Positions 40,370 through 48,798 of a stretch of 64,000 bases of DNA are shown here, piece by piece. The stretch's first letter is position 1. Each line of letters starts with the position of its first letter. The position numbers and the translations under genes were made by a program. The notes beneath the pieces were generated by a model, which was given only the letters and a program-made list of their open reading frames with translations, made no database searches and had not been told where the DNA came from. The stretch is from Mycobacterium sp. KBS0706 (GTDB lineage Bacteria; Pseudomonadota; Alphaproteobacteria; DSM-16000; Inquilinaceae): contig NZ_VCCH02000021.1 in the NCBI RefSeq assembly GCF_005938675.2, positions 42,325 to 106,324 on the forward strand, read 5' to 3'.

Positions 40370-41374
40370 ATGCAGGAAATCTGGATCGACTACCTGAACG
40401 CGCTCGATGCCAAGGCGCTCGCGCTCTCCAATGACGAGATCCTCGCGGCGGTGGAGAAGGCGCTCGACGCGCAGGGCCGCGGCGAGACGGTGATCGAGCC
40501 GCGCGTCCACCTGGTGCCCGAAAGCTCCGACAAGGGGCACTTCAACGTGCTGCGCGGCTATGTCAAATCGCTGGGCTATGCGGGGGTGAAGGTCGTCGGC
40601 GACTTCGTCGACAACTACAAGATCGGCCTGCCCTCCGAGATGGCGGTGCTGAACCTGTTCGATCCGGACACCGGCATGCCGAAGGCGATCGTCGACGCGA
40701 CCGCGATCACCGACATGCGCACCGGCGCGGTGACGGCGCTCGGCGCGAAGTACCTCGCCCGCAAGGACAGCAAGGTGCTCGGCCATATCGGCGCCCGCGG
40801 CACGTCGTACTGGAATGTCCGCCTGCTCGACCACCTGTTCGATTTCGCCGAGATCCGAATCCATTCCCGCCGCCCGGAAAGCCGGAATGCCTTCGCGGAA
40901 CGCCTCGAACGGGATCTCGGCAAGACGATCATCGTCACCGACACTTGGGAGGATTGCCTCAAGGGCGCCGACATCATGGTCGAGGCCAGCCGGCTGCCCG
41001 AGCCCACGCCGCTGTTCAGGACCGAATGGGTGAAGCAGGGCGCCTTCGTCGTGCCCTACGGCACGATGAGTGCGCTGGAGTTCGATCTCACCGACATCAT
41101 GGACAAGGTCGTGGTCGACGACTGGGGGCAATGCGGCCCCGGACGGCCGTTCGGGGCGCTGCGCCGCCATGTCGACGAGGGCAAGGTCACGGCGGAGACG
41201 TTGCATGCGGAGATCGGGCAGATCGTCTGCGGCCTGAAGCCCGGCCGGGAGAGCGACGACGAGACCATCCTGTTCTGGCATCGCGGCCTCAGCACCACCG
41301 ATGTCGCGCTCGGCGCGGCCATGGTCGACAAGGCCAGAGCGCTGAAGATCGGCCAGCGGCTGCGGTTCGCGTGA
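40370..41374 (+). CDS. Ornithine cyclodeaminase/mu-crystallin family protein
   Basis: A 334-residue NAD(P)-dependent enzyme of the ornithine cyclodeaminase fold. Family stretches are GYAGVKVVGDFVDN, AITDMRTGAVTALGAKYLA (about 105-123) and a degenerate dinucleotide-binding GHIGARGTSYWNVR. Members include ornithine cyclodeaminase, alanine dehydrogenase, ketimine reductase and opine-like enzymes; the activity cannot be read from the sequence. The Gly-rich loop is GxxGxR rather than GxGxQA, so cofactor use may be atypical. It lies between the binding protein and the rest of the importer and could process a nitrogen-containing product. Confidence 0.82.
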   Translation: MQEIWIDYLNALDAKALALSNDEILAAVEKALDAQGRGETVIEPRVHLVPESSDKGHFNVLRGYVKSLGYAGVKVVGDFVDNYKIGLPSEMAVLNLFDPDTGMPKAIVDATAITDMRTGAVTALGAKYLARKDSKVLGHIGARGTSYWNVRLLDHLFDFAEIRIHSRRPESRNAFAERLERDLGKTIIVTDTWEDCLKGADIMVEASRLPEPTPLFRTEWVKQGAFVVPYGTMSALEFDLTDIMDKVVVDDWGQCGPGRPFGALRRHVDEGKVTAETLHAEIGQIVCGLKPGRESDDETILFWHRGLSTTDVALGAAMVDKARALKIGQRLRFA

Positions 41375-41379
41375 CCGGC

Positions 41380-42183
41380 ATGGCGATCGTGGCCTGCTCC
41401 CGGATGTACAATGTCGGCCCGAAGATCCGCAGGCTCTGGGACGACCTGTTCGCCTGGCTGTCCGAGGAGTCCGGCATCCGCCTCGAGGTCATAGCCCACG
41501 CCGCTCCCGCTCCCCTGTCGGAGCTCTGGGCCAGGCCGGACCTGGGCGCGGCCTTCATGTGCGGCTATCCGTTCTCCCGGCTCCCGGCCGACGAGCGGCC
41601 GGTCGCCCTGGCGGCGCCGGTCTCGACCGCCCCTTGGGCGAAGGGCCGGCCGGTCTATGCGAGCCATATCGTCGCCGCCAGGCATGCGGCCTTCGATCTC
41701 GCCGATCTCCCAGCCCTGCGCTGGGGCTGGACGGTGCGCGATTCCCAATCGGGCTATCACGCGCCGCGGGCCTTCCTCGCCGGCTTGCCGCAGCCGGGGA
41801 GGGGGGTGAAGACGATCGGCCCGTTGCTCAATCCGAACGGCGTCGTGGACGCGATCGCGACCGGCAGGATCGATGTCGGCGCGATCGACGCCTATGCCTG
41901 GCAGCTGCTGCAGCTGCATGAGCCGGCGGCCCTGGCGCCGCTGCGGATCATCGCGACGACGCCGGCGACTCCCGTCCCGCTGCTCGTCGCCTCCCGCCGT
42001 CAGCCGGCCGACGGGATCGCGGCGCTGAGGCAGGCGCTGCTTCGGGCGCATCGCGGCGCCCAAGGGCAAAGCATCCTGGCTGCGCTCGGTCTCTCGCAAT
42101 TCGTGGAGCCGGATGTCGCGGCGTACGACTCCCTGCCGAAGCTGGCGCAAGAGGCCGACGCGCGGCTGGCGGCAGCATGGTGA
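41380..42183 (+). CDS. PhnD/SsuA-like binding protein without signal peptide
   Basis: A 267-residue protein with the fold features of phosphate/phosphonate-type binding proteins: MYNVGPKIRRLWDDLFAWL at the N-terminus, FMCGYPFSRL near 60, and IDVGAIDAYAWQLLQLHEP near 165-183. No signal peptide or lipoprotein box is present at either candidate start (GTG 41371, overlapping the previous stop, or ATG 41380). It may act in the cytoplasm as a sensor or enzyme-like protein; leaderless relatives are known. It separates the two enzyme genes from the permeases; the first permease gene begins 13 bp later. Confidence 0.75.
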   Translation: MAIVACSRMYNVGPKIRRLWDDLFAWLSEESGIRLEVIAHAAPAPLSELWARPDLGAAFMCGYPFSRLPADERPVALAAPVSTAPWAKGRPVYASHIVAARHAAFDLADLPALRWGWTVRDSQSGYHAPRAFLAGLPQPGRGVKTIGPLLNPNGVVDAIATGRIDVGAIDAYAWQLLQLHEPAALAPLRIIATTPATPVPLLVASRRQPADGIAALRQALLRAHRGAQGQSILAALGLSQFVEPDVAAYDSLPKLAQEADARLAAAW

Positions 42184-42196
42184 AAGACGCCGCCCG

Positions 42197-42829
42197 ATGA
42201 AGTGGGTGCCGAAGAACATCGACCGGCTGTTCGAGGCCCTGCTCGAGCATCTCGGCCTGGTCTTCTCCTCGGTCGGGATCGCGCTGGTCATCTCGCTGAT
42301 CGTCGGCATCTGGGCCGCCCGCCGGCCGAGGACGTTCAGCACGATCGTCATCATGGCCGGAATCCTGTTCGCGATTCCGAGCCTGGCGCTGTTCGCCCTG
42401 TTCATCCCGGTCATGGGGATCGGCTCGGCCCCGGCCATCACCGGCCTGGTCGCCTATTCGCTGATGATCCTGATCCGCAACATCGGGCTCGGCTTCCAGG
42501 CGGTTCCGCGCGACGTGCTGGATGCCGCGCATGGCATGGGGTATGGCACCGCCCGCCGGATCTGGGAGGTCGAGCTGCCGCTGGCCATGCCCTTCATCGT
42601 CGGCGGCATCCGCATCGCTGCGGTCACGGTGATCGGCATCGCCACCGTGGCCGCCTACATCAATGCCGGCGGCCTCGGCGTCATCATCTTCGAAGGCATC
42701 GATCAGCGATTTCCGGAAAAGATCCTCGCCGGTGGCCTCCTCACCTCGGCGCTGGCGCTGTCCACGGACTATCTGTTCGCGTCGATCGAGAAGATCCTGC
42801 GCCGCCGCAGCGGAAGGCCGGCGGCATGA
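42197..42829 (+). CDS. ABC transporter permease, OpuC/glycine-betaine type (1)
   Basis: Inner-membrane subunit of the importer, 210 residues and about five helices. The cytoplasmic coupling loop carries the EAA-like motif DAAHGMGYGTARRIWEVELP near residues 108-130, then PFIVGGIRIAAVTVIG. The ATG at 42197 gives the usual N-terminus; the frame is open upstream but overlaps the preceding gene. It overlaps the second permease by 4 nt. The pair plus the ATPase and the OpuC-type binding protein match the two-permease OpuC/OsmU arrangement. Confidence 0.9.
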   Translation: MKWVPKNIDRLFEALLEHLGLVFSSVGIALVISLIVGIWAARRPRTFSTIVIMAGILFAIPSLALFALFIPVMGIGSAPAITGLVAYSLMILIRNIGLGFQAVPRDVLDAAHGMGYGTARRIWEVELPLAMPFIVGGIRIAAVTVIGIATVAAYINAGGLGVIIFEGIDQRFPEKILAGGLLTSALALSTDYLFASIEKILRRRSGRPAA

Positions 42830-43461
42830 TCGTGATCGATGCCTTCCACTGGATCACAGCCAATCCGGGCGTGTTTTTCAGCGCCTTCAACCGCCATCTG
42901 CTGATGTGCGCCATCTCGCTCGGGATCGCGCTGGCCATCGCCATTCCGCTCGGCGTGCTCGTCGCCAGGTCGCCGCGTGCCGCCTTCGTCGCGGTCAATG
43001 TCGCCGGATCGCTGCGATCGATCCCGAGCCTGGCGATCCTGTCGGCGGCCATGCCGTTCCTCGGCATCGGCCTGCTGCCCTCGGTCGTCGCCCTCATCGT
43101 GCTGGCGATCCCGCCGCTGCTTCTCAACACCATGATCGGCATCCGGGAGATCGACCCCGCCCTGCTCGATGCCGCCCAGGGCATGGGCATGGGGCGCCGC
43201 GACATCCTGTGGCAGATCGAGCTGCCGCTGGCCGTGCCGTCGATTCTGGCGGGGGTCCGGACCAGCGCCATTCAGGTCATCGGCGGCGCGGCGCTGGCGT
43301 CGTTCATCGGCGGCGGTGGGCTGGGCGATTTCATCAATGCCGGCATCGCCATCATGAACATGCCGCGCCTGCTTGTCGGCGCGCTGCCCATCGCCCTGCT
43401 CGCCATCCTGGCCGAGCTGCTGTTCGGCTGGCTGGAACGATCCTTCGCCCGTAGACGATGA
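42826..43461 (+). CDS. ABC transporter permease, OpuC/glycine-betaine type (2)
   Basis: Second inner-membrane subunit, 211 residues, about five to six helices. The coupling loop is DAAQGMGMGRRDILWQIELP (about 118-137), and FIGGGGLGDFINAGI follows near 160-175, typical for OpuCB/OpuCD-like proteins. It starts within the stop of the first permease (ATGA) and ends 16 bp before the ATPase gene. It is part of the putative betaine importer. Confidence 0.9.
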   Translation: MIVIDAFHWITANPGVFFSAFNRHLLMCAISLGIALAIAIPLGVLVARSPRAAFVAVNVAGSLRSIPSLAILSAAMPFLGIGLLPSVVALIVLAIPPLLLNTMIGIREIDPALLDAAQGMGMGRRDILWQIELPLAVPSILAGVRTSAIQVIGGAALASFIGGGGLGDFINAGIAIMNMPRLLVGALPIALLAILAELLFGWLERSFARRR

Positions 43462-43477
43462 CCCTCGGAATACGCCG

Positions 43478-44416
43478 ATGATACGACTGGATCACGTCAC
43501 CAAGACCTATGAGGGCAGCGGCCGCCACGCCGTCGACACGCTCGATCTGGAGATCGAGGCCGGCACCACAGTGGCGCTGATCGGCCCGTCCGGCTGCGGC
43601 AAGACGACGACGATGCGGATGATCAACCGGCTCGAGACGCCGACCTCCGGCCGCGTGCTGGTGAATGGCCGCGATGTCGCGCAGACTGACCAGCGGGAGT
43701 TGCGGCGCAGCATCGGCTACGTCATCCAGCAGGTCGGCCTGTTCCCGCACATGACGATCGAACGGAACATTGCGACGGTGCCGCGGCTGCTGGGCTGGGA
43801 CCGGCCGAGGACCGACCGGCGCATCGACGAGCTGCTCGATCTCGTCGGCCTCGACCCCGCGATCATGCGCCGCCGCCTGCCGCACGAGCTCTCCGGCGGG
43901 CAGCGTCAGCGTGTCGGATTTGCCCGCGCGCTGGCCGCCGACCCGGCCATCATGCTGATGGACGAGCCGTTCGGGGCGATCGATCCGATCACGCGGGTCA
44001 GGCTGCAGGACGAATTCCGGCAGATCCTGAGGAAGGTCAGCAAGACGGTGGTCATCGTCACCCATGATCTCGACGAGGCCATCAAGATGGGTGACCGGAT
44101 CGCGATCATGCGCGACGGCCGGTTGCTGCAATACGATACGCCGGCGGCGATCCTGGCTGATCCCGCTGATGATTTCGTCGAGAGCTTCCTCGGCGCGGAC
44201 CGGGCGATCAAGCGGCTGAGCCTGATCGATGTCGCGAGCGCCATGGCACCGCCAGCGCCGCAGGAATCAGGCGAGTCCGTCGGACCCACCGCCAGCCTCC
44301 ACCATGCTCTGGCTCTGATTCTCGCCGGAGATCTTCCTGGCCTCGACGTCAAGGACGGTGATGGTTCGAGGATCGGATATCTGTCGCGGGAAGCCGTCCT
44401 GTCCGCGCACCGGTAG
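43478..44416 (+). CDS. ABC transporter ATPase, quaternary-amine type
   Basis: ATP-hydrolysing subunit of the importer, 312 residues. Walker A is GPSGCGKTTTMRMINRLE (about 35-52), the signature LSGGQRQRVGFARAL (about 135) and Walker B IMLMDEPFGAID, followed by the switch His in VIVTHDLDEAIKMGDR. The glycine-betaine subfamily is indicated by the RMINRLE stretch and by a short C-terminal extension of about 70 residues; this is too short for the usual tandem CBS pair. The MIRLDHVTK start follows after 16 bp. It is the last gene of the cluster; a hairpin follows at 44434-44455. Confidence 0.92.
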   Translation: MIRLDHVTKTYEGSGRHAVDTLDLEIEAGTTVALIGPSGCGKTTTMRMINRLETPTSGRVLVNGRDVAQTDQRELRRSIGYVIQQVGLFPHMTIERNIATVPRLLGWDRPRTDRRIDELLDLVGLDPAIMRRRLPHELSGGQRQRVGFARALAADPAIMLMDEPFGAIDPITRVRLQDEFRQILRKVSKTVVIVTHDLDEAIKMGDRIAIMRDGRLLQYDTPAAILADPADDFVESFLGADRAIKRLSLIDVASAMAPPAPQESGESVGPTASLHHALALILAGDLPGLDVKDGDGSRIGYLSREAVLSAHR

Positions 44417-44433
44417 CACAGGCTCAGGCGAGC

Positions 44434-44455
44434 TCGGCGCAGCGGTTTGCGCCGA
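44434..44455 (+). terminator. Possible terminator hairpin at the end of the catabolic cluster
   Basis: An 8-bp perfect stem TCGGCGCA/TGCGCCGA with a 6-nt loop lies 17 bp after the ATPase stop. There is no T tract, so it may be a pause or Rho-dependent site rather than an intrinsic terminator. Confidence 0.35.
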
Positions 44456-44630
44456 ACTGATGCCTCCGGATGATCATGGCGCCATGGACCGGGCTCAAGG
44501 CCGGGACCGACCTCTCCGCGTCCGGTGGGAGGGGCAACGTGTCAACTGCACCGGTCATCCCTTTGGGTTATGAATAGCGGCTTGCCCGATTCTGTCGGGC
44601 CGCCCCCGTTCCGTCGCCGCGGAGAGCCGC

Positions 44631-47600
44631 ATGCCACACGCCGATTTCATCCATCTGCGCGTGCACAGCGCCTATTCCCTGTCGGAAGGGGCGATCAAGA
44701 CCAAGGAGCTGGTCGGCATCTGCAAGAAGCTGCAGATGCCCGCCGTGGCGGTCACCGACACCGGCAACCTGTTCGGTGCGCTGGAATTCTCCTTCGCCGC
44801 CAAGGACTACGGCATCCAGCCGATCATCGGCACCATCCTCAGCATCACCCGGGCCGAAACCGAGTCGGGCGCCCGGGTCGGCGGCCCGGCCATCGCCGAG
44901 CCGGACTGCCTGGTGCTGCTGGCCCAGAACGAGGCCGGCTACGAGAATCTGATGGCGCTGAGCAGCCGCGCCTATCTGGAGACCGAGCAGGGGCTGGCGC
45001 CGCAACTCGCGCTGGAGGCGCTGGAAGGCCACACCGAGGGTGTCATCGCCCTGACCGGCGGGCCGCGGGGGCCGGTCGGCCGCCTGTTGCTGGCCGAGCA
45101 TCCGGAGCGCGCTCTTGCCACGCTACGCTACCTCAAGACGCTGTTCCCCGGCCGGCTCTATGTCGAGCTGATGCGGCACGGCATGGAGGAAGAGGACCGG
45201 ATCGAGGCAGGCCTGATCGATCTCGCCTATCAGGAGGACGTGCCGCTCGTCGCCACCAATGACTGTTTCTTCGCGGGCGAGGACATGTACGAGGCGCATG
45301 ACGCGCTGCTGTGCATCGCCGACGGTACTTATGTGGTCGAGGCCAACCGCCGGCGGGTGACGCGCGACCACCGCTTCCGCTCGGCCGAGGAGATGCGCCA
45401 GCTTTTCGCCGACCTGCCGGAGGCGGTCGACAACACGCTGGTGATCGCCCGGCGCTGCGCGGTGATGCCGAAGAAGCGGAACCCGATCCTGCCGACCTTC
45501 CCGAGCGAGGCCGGCCGCACCGAGGCGGAGGAACTGCGAGCCCAGGCGCATGCCGGGCTCACCGCCCGGCTGGAGGCGCATGTCTACACGCCGGAGATGA
45601 CGGCGGAGGAGCGCGAGGCGGTGCGGGAAAAATACACCGCCCGTCTCGACTACGAGCTCGACGTCATCGAGAAGATGGGCTTCCCGGGCTACTTCCTGAT
45701 CGTCTCGGACTTCATCAAATGGTCCAAGGCGCACGACATCCCGGTCGGGCCGGGCCGCGGCTCCGGCGCCGGTTCTGTCGTCGCCTGGGTGCTGACCATC
45801 ACCGACCTCGATCCGCTGCGCTTCGGCCTGCTGTTCGAGCGGTTCCTGAACCCCGAGCGCGTGTCGATGCCGGATTTCGACATCGATTTCTGCCAGGACC
45901 GGCGCGACGAGGTGATCACCTATGTGCGCGACAAATACGGCCATGACCGCGTCGCGCAGATCATCACCTTTGGTAAGCTGCAGGCCCGCGCCGTGCTGCG
46001 CGACGTCGGCCGCGTGCTGCAGATGCCCTACGGCCAGGTCGACCGCATCTGCAAGCTGGTGCCGAACAACCCGGCCAACCCGGTCACCCTGGCCCAGGCG
46101 ATTGAGGGCGAGCCGGCGCTGCAGCAGGAGCGCGACAACGACCCGGCGGTGCGCCACCTGATCGACCTCGCGATGAAGCTGGAGGGCCTGTACCGCCACG
46201 CCTCGACCCATGCCGCCGGCGTCGTCATCGGCGACCGGCCGCTGCACGAGCTGGTGGCGCTGTACCGAGACCCGCGCTCGCCGGTCCCGGCCACCCAGTT
46301 CAACATGAAATATGTCGAGCAGGCCGGGCTGGTGAAGTTCGACTTCCTCGGCCTGAAGACGCTGACCGTGCTGCGCGTGGCGGAGAACCTGATCAAGGCC
46401 AGCGGCGTCGACATCGACCTGGCGCATATCCCGCTCGATGACGGGCCGACCTACACCATGCTCGGCCGGGCGGAGGCGACCGGCGTGTTCCAGCTGGAAA
46501 GCTCGGGCATGCGCGACGTGCTGCGCCGGATGAAGCCGAACCGCATCGGCGACATCATCGCGCTGGTGGCGCTGTACCGCCCCGGCCCGATGGACAACAT
46601 CCCGACCTTCATCGAGGTCAAGAACGGCACCAAGGCGCCGGACTACCTGCACCCGTCGCTGCAGCCGATCCTGGAAGAGACCTACGGCATCATGGTTTAC
46701 CAGGAGCAGGTGATGCAGGTGGCGCAGACCCTGGCCGGCTACTCGCTCGGCGGCGCCGACCTGCTGCGCCGCGCCATGGGCAAGAAGATCAAGGCGGAGA
46801 TGGACGCCCAGAAGGCGACCTTCGTCGAGGGCGCGGTGGCCCGCGGCGTGCCGGCCGGCCAGGCCTCCACCATTTTCGACCAGGTCGAGAAGTTCGCCGG
46901 CTACGGCTTCAACAAGTCGCACGCCGCCGCCTACGCCATCGTCGCCTACCAGACCGCCTATTTGAAGGCGAACCATGCGGTCGAGTTCCTGGCCGCGTCG
47001 ATGACGCTCGACCTCGGCAACACCGACAAGCTGAACGTCTTCCGGCAGGAGCTGACGCGCCTGAAGATCAAGCTGCTGATTCCCGACATCAACAAGTCGC
47101 AGGCGGTGTTCGCGGTCGAGACGCTGCCTGACGGCAACAAGGCCATCCGCTATGCCCTCGGCGCGATCAAGGGCGTGGGGCCGGAGGCGATGCGCAGCCT
47201 GGTGCAGGAGCGGGAAAAGGGTGGACCGTTCAAGGACCTGTTCGATCTGGCCCGGCGGCTCGACCTGAAGCTCCTGAACAAGCGCCAGCTCGAGAACCTG
47301 GCCCGCGCCGGCGCCTTCGATTCGATCGACCGCAACCGCGCCCGGGTCGTCGCCTCCTTCGAGACGCTGCTGCGCTACGCCCACACGATGGCGGCGGAGC
47401 GCGACAGCGGCCAGATCGGCCTGTTCGGCGGCCCTGCCGGCGGGGGCCTGAGCGCGCCGCCGCTGCCGACCATCCCCGACTGGGATTCGATGGAGCGGCT
47501 GCGGCAGGAGTTCGACGCCGTCGGCTTCTACCTCTCCGCCCATCCGCTCGACACTTACAACACCAAGCGTCTGGGCTCGGTGCGCTCGGCCGAGATCGGC

Positions 47601-48104
47601 CAGAAGATGCGGATGGGGCACACCCAGCTCCGCCTCGCCGGCATCCTGATGGCGAAGCGCGAGATGACGACCAAGACCGGAAACCGCATGTGCTTCGGCA
47701 CCTTCTCCGACGCCAGCGGCGTGTTCGAGGTCACCTTCTTCGCCGAGACCCTGGCGACCGCCCGGCAACTCCTCGAGGTCGGCGCTGCTTTGGCGATGGC
47801 GGTGGAGATCCAGAGCCGCGGCGAGGAGCTGCGGCTGACCGCATTGTCGGTCGAGCCGATCGACCAGGCCCTGGCGAAGAGCGCCGCCCGCTTCGTCATC
47901 TATGTCGACGGCGTGCACGCGATCCAGCCGCTGCACGGCCTGCTCGACCGCGAAGGGCAGGGGCGCTGCAAGGTCAACCTGCAACTGCTGCTGTCGCCCA
48001 CCGAGGAGGTCGAAATCGAGCTGCCCGGAGGCTTTGCCGTCGGCGGCCGGGCCAAGGCGGCGCTGAAATCGGTGCCCGGCGTGCTCGGCGTCGAGGAGTT
48101 CTGA
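44631..48104 (+). CDS. dnaE: DNA polymerase III subunit alpha
   Basis: Catalytic subunit of the replicative DNA polymerase. The 1157 residues match the DnaE1 length. The N-terminal PHP domain starts DFIHLRVHSAYSLSEGAIKT. The polymerase catalytic acids lie in MPDFDIDFCQDRRDEV (about 415-430), preceded by GPGRGSGAGSVVAW, and a third conserved region is GYGFNKSHAAAYAIVAYQTA (about 760). A C-terminal OB-fold domain spans roughly 985-1070. dnaE close to lolD is the ancestral alphaproteobacterial order, here separated by 10 kb of extra genes. It converges on a small minus-strand gene. Confidence 0.98.
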   Translation: MPHADFIHLRVHSAYSLSEGAIKTKELVGICKKLQMPAVAVTDTGNLFGALEFSFAAKDYGIQPIIGTILSITRAETESGARVGGPAIAEPDCLVLLAQNEAGYENLMALSSRAYLETEQGLAPQLALEALEGHTEGVIALTGGPRGPVGRLLLAEHPERALATLRYLKTLFPGRLYVELMRHGMEEEDRIEAGLIDLAYQEDVPLVATNDCFFAGEDMYEAHDALLCIADGTYVVEANRRRVTRDHRFRSAEEMRQLFADLPEAVDNTLVIARRCAVMPKKRNPILPTFPSEAGRTEAEELRAQAHAGLTARLEAHVYTPEMTAEEREAVREKYTARLDYELDVIEKMGFPGYFLIVSDFIKWSKAHDIPVGPGRGSGAGSVVAWVLTITDLDPLRFGLLFERFLNPERVSMPDFDIDFCQDRRDEVITYVRDKYGHDRVAQIITFGKLQARAVLRDVGRVLQMPYGQVDRICKLVPNNPANPVTLAQAIEGEPALQQERDNDPAVRHLIDLAMKLEGLYRHASTHAAGVVIGDRPLHELVALYRDPRSPVPATQFNMKYVEQAGLVKFDFLGLKTLTVLRVAENLIKASGVDIDLAHIPLDDGPTYTMLGRAEATGVFQLESSGMRDVLRRMKPNRIGDIIALVALYRPGPMDNIPTFIEVKNGTKAPDYLHPSLQPILEETYGIMVYQEQVMQVAQTLAGYSLGGADLLRRAMGKKIKAEMDAQKATFVEGAVARGVPAGQASTIFDQVEKFAGYGFNKSHAAAYAIVAYQTAYLKANHAVEFLAASMTLDLGNTDKLNVFRQELTRLKIKLLIPDINKSQAVFAVETLPDGNKAIRYALGAIKGVGPEAMRSLVQEREKGGPFKDLFDLARRLDLKLLNKRQLENLARAGAFDSIDRNRARVVASFETLLRYAHTMAAERDSGQIGLFGGPAGGGLSAPPLPTIPDWDSMERLRQEFDAVGFYLSAHPLDTYNTKRLGSVRSAEIGQKMRMGHTQLRLAGILMAKREMTTKTGNRMCFGTFSDASGVFEVTFFAETLATARQLLEVGAALAMAVEIQSRGEELRLTALSVEPIDQALAKSAARFVIYVDGVHAIQPLHGLLDREGQGRCKVNLQLLLSPTEEVEIELPGGFAVGGRAKAALKSVPGVLGVEEF

Positions 48105-48111
48105 GGCTGGT

Positions 48112-48504
48112 TCAGGGCGATGACCCATAGCTGCGGTCCACCCGGCGGATGTGCAGCGCCTGGACCAGGCTGTCCTTCCAGCTCTGGGGCATCCCGTGGC
48201 CGAGGAACAGCTCGATGCCGGCCAGCAGCAGGAAGGCGACGGCGCATCCGAGCCACAGCCGGCCCATCGCGCGGGATGCCCTCGGCCTGGCGGCGCCGGG
48301 TCGGGTGACGAAGCGCAGCAGCGCTACCAGCACCATGATCCAGCCGGCGGCCCCCGGCAGAAGCAGGCCGGCTGGGCCGGCGATGTCCCAGGAGAGCAGC
48401 AGCGTCCATGCGCCGATGGAGCCGAGCACGGGCACGTCGTATCGCGGGGTCTCCGAAACGGAGCCGGCGGGGCGATACGACAACCGGTGGCGCGGCATTG
48501 GCAT
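48112..48504 (-). CDS. Small hypothetical membrane protein
   Basis: A 130-residue frame on the opposite strand to its neighbours, ending 7 bp from the dnaE stop. I do not recognise a family. Hydrophobic stretches are visible at about 28-48, 45-65 and 82-104, with Arg-rich loops (RPRASRAMGR) and a positively charged N-terminus, a plausible three-helix topology. No strong ribosome-binding site precedes the ATG. Competing plus-strand frames here have no membrane or domain character. It may also be a spurious frame in GC-rich DNA. Confidence 0.45.
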   Translation of the reverse strand: MPMPRHRLSYRPAGSVSETPRYDVPVLGSIGAWTLLLSWDIAGPAGLLLPGAAGWIMVLVALLRFVTRPGAARPRASRAMGRLWLGCAVAFLLLAGIELFLGHGMPQSWKDSLVQALHIRRVDRSYGSSP

Positions 48505-48689
48505 GGGACGTCATTCTCTGAGTTGTGACGACCCCGCAGTGAAGAGCCCAGATCGGTGGCGCACAAGCGGCAACCGTATCGACGTTGGCGAGCCGGCCTG
48601 ACCGCGCCTTTCTGTTCGAGCCATTGCTGATCCAGGCCCGCTGGCACCCGCTTGCGGGCCTGTCCTCGTGTCGTCCGTCACCGCGAGAT

Positions 48690-48723
48690 TGCTGGTTGAC
48701 TCATCATACCAGCACACCATAAT
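48690..48723 (+). promoter_or_regulatory. Candidate promoter with overlapping inverted repeat, sugar ABC operon
   Basis: TTGACT (48696-48701) and CATAAT (48718-48723) are 16 bp apart, a good sigma-70 match. A perfect 7-bp inverted repeat TGCTGGT...ACCAGCA (48690-48696 and 48708-48714, 11-bp spacer) spans the -35 box and spacer, as a repressor operator would. No regulator gene is adjacent. Confidence 0.5.
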
Positions 48724-48798
48724 GCCGGTAACCAACGGGCGGGCGGAACCGCCGGACATAAGACGACCTCAACGTCTCCATCGCCGGGGGAGGGCGAC

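Noticed and set aside
44434..44455. Intrinsic terminator after the catabolic cluster with high confidence
   Set aside because: The hairpin is good but no T tract follows, so it is kept only as a weak call.
48149..48601. Plus-strand frames opposite the small minus-strand membrane protein
   Set aside because: Their translations are Pro/Arg/Ser-rich without membrane or domain features; the minus-strand frame is the better candidate.
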